A stretch of 64,000 nt of DNA. Source: Acidobacteriota bacterium. GTDB lineage: Bacteria; Acidobacteriota; Blastocatellia; RBC074. The stretch is from positions 62,001 to 126,000 of the forward strand of contig JAFDVI010000007.1 in assembly GCA_018269055.1 (NCBI GenBank), read 5' to 3'. Below are positions 63,813-64,000 of this stretch, piece by piece. A program made the translations under genes and the position numbers. Every line of letters starts with the position of its first letter. The stretch's first letter is position 1. The notes under the pieces are model-generated. The model was not told the DNA's origin and did not search any database. It worked only from the letters and a program-made list of their open reading frames with translations.

Positions 63813-64000
63813 TCCCTCAGCAAATCCAGAATTTCGCTTTCCAGTTGTTTGATGTCGGCTTCGATCACCTCCAGCGGGCGCGGCGGTTCGTAGCGGTAAA
63901 AGTGGCGGTTGAGCGGGATTTCGTAACCGATCTTGGTTTTGCTGTGGTCAATCCAGGCGTCGGGCACGTGCGGCAGGACTTCGCGCGCGAAGTAGGTTTC
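63800..64000 (-). CDS. hsdM: Type I restriction enzyme M subunit, C-terminal end (partial)
   Basis: The last 66 codons of an adenine methyltransferase subunit run off the window edge. The segment [34 protein letters not shown] and [19 protein letters not shown] matches the conserved C-terminal tail of HsdM from type I systems, which contacts HsdS. The stop codon is at 63800-63802, read on the minus strand. The catalytic part lies outside the window. About 640 bp of repeats separate it from the hsdS start, whereas the two genes usually overlap or nearly so. Confidence 0.93.
   Translation of the reverse strand, partial: ETYFAREVLPHVPDAWIDHSKTKIGYEIPLNRHFYRYEPPRPLEVIEADIKQLESEILDLLREVTA

Noticed and set aside
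63286-63893. Long open frames with repeated ALPWAGF-like peptides
   Set aside because: They arise because the 62-bp array happens to be open in several frames; unit length is not divisible by three and the sequence is made of hairpins, so no protein is supported.

Overview
The window looks like chromosomal DNA of a heterotrophic, Gram-negative Acidobacteriota, possibly class Blastocatellia. This placement is inferred from protein content, not from a marker gene. The clues are a giant secreted protein combining BACON, PPC, TIG and dockerin-like modules with an acidobacterial (TIGR03437-like) C-terminal domain, two very large TonB-dependent receptors with N-terminal carboxypeptidase-regulatory domains, several Tat-exported sugar enzymes, and a secreted LVIVD-repeat multiheme cytochrome. 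I saw no rRNA, tRNA, CRISPR array, transposase or prophage gene.

Layout. 0.1-9.4 kb: an isochorismatase-type hydrolase, then a long minus-strand series read from 9.4 kb downwards: two DedA/VTT membrane proteins, a GMC oxidoreductase, a HUMPS-family (hexulose-phosphate synthase-like) enzyme, a zinc alcohol/polyol dehydrogenase, a DUF433/DUF5615 toxin-antitoxin pair, a secreted metallophosphoesterase, a sugar-phosphate isomerase-like TIM barrel and a 2-hydroxyacid dehydrogenase. The redox enzymes probably form a sugar or sugar-acid catabolic route. 9.4-17.8 kb: dprA, a small secreted protein, a ten-heme cytochrome fused to LVIVD repeats with membrane segments at both ends, an NTF2-like protein and an outer-membrane beta-barrel protein. 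This is a candidate electron-transfer module. 18-26 kb: an ECHDC3-like crotonase, a diheme cytochrome c, the 1383-residue modular surface protein, a monoacylglycerol-lipase-like hydrolase and a YhhN protein. 26-34.5 kb: small secreted proteins, a 738-residue SPFH protein with internal repeats plus a membrane partner, two paralogous NlpC/P60 hydrolases, a PNPOx-like protein and a tandem universal stress protein.

34.6-51.8 kb: a GlcD-like FAD oxidase; a plus-strand cluster of a ligand-less cupredoxin-like protein, a Tat-exported multicopper oxidase, two TonB-dependent receptors, an MFS transporter and a bacterial GT29 (sialyltransferase-fold) protein; then on the minus strand a GT4 glycosyltransferase, a Tat-exported TIM-barrel enzyme and a Tat-exported Gfo/Idh/MocA oxidoreductase. 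52-56.8 kb: a lytic transglycosylase, a MocR-type regulator preceded by a dense cluster of ATTGGC half-sites, a lumazine-binding-like secreted protein and a PLP-dependent decarboxylase. 56.9-64 kb: a type I restriction-modification locus (hsdM end, hsdS, hsdR) with a PIN toxin-antitoxin pair in the opposite orientation between hsdS and hsdR, and with palindromic and tandem repeats inserted at its gene junctions.

Most notable points: the type I RM locus, where repeat blocks at three gene ends are each flanked by short duplications of the neighbouring gene end; the decaheme-LVIVD cytochrome and beta-barrel module; the HsdR-AlbA_2 fusion; the GT29 protein with recognisable L, S and VS sialylmotifs; and the SPFH protein whose repeat-SPFH-coiled-coil order recalls the major vault protein.
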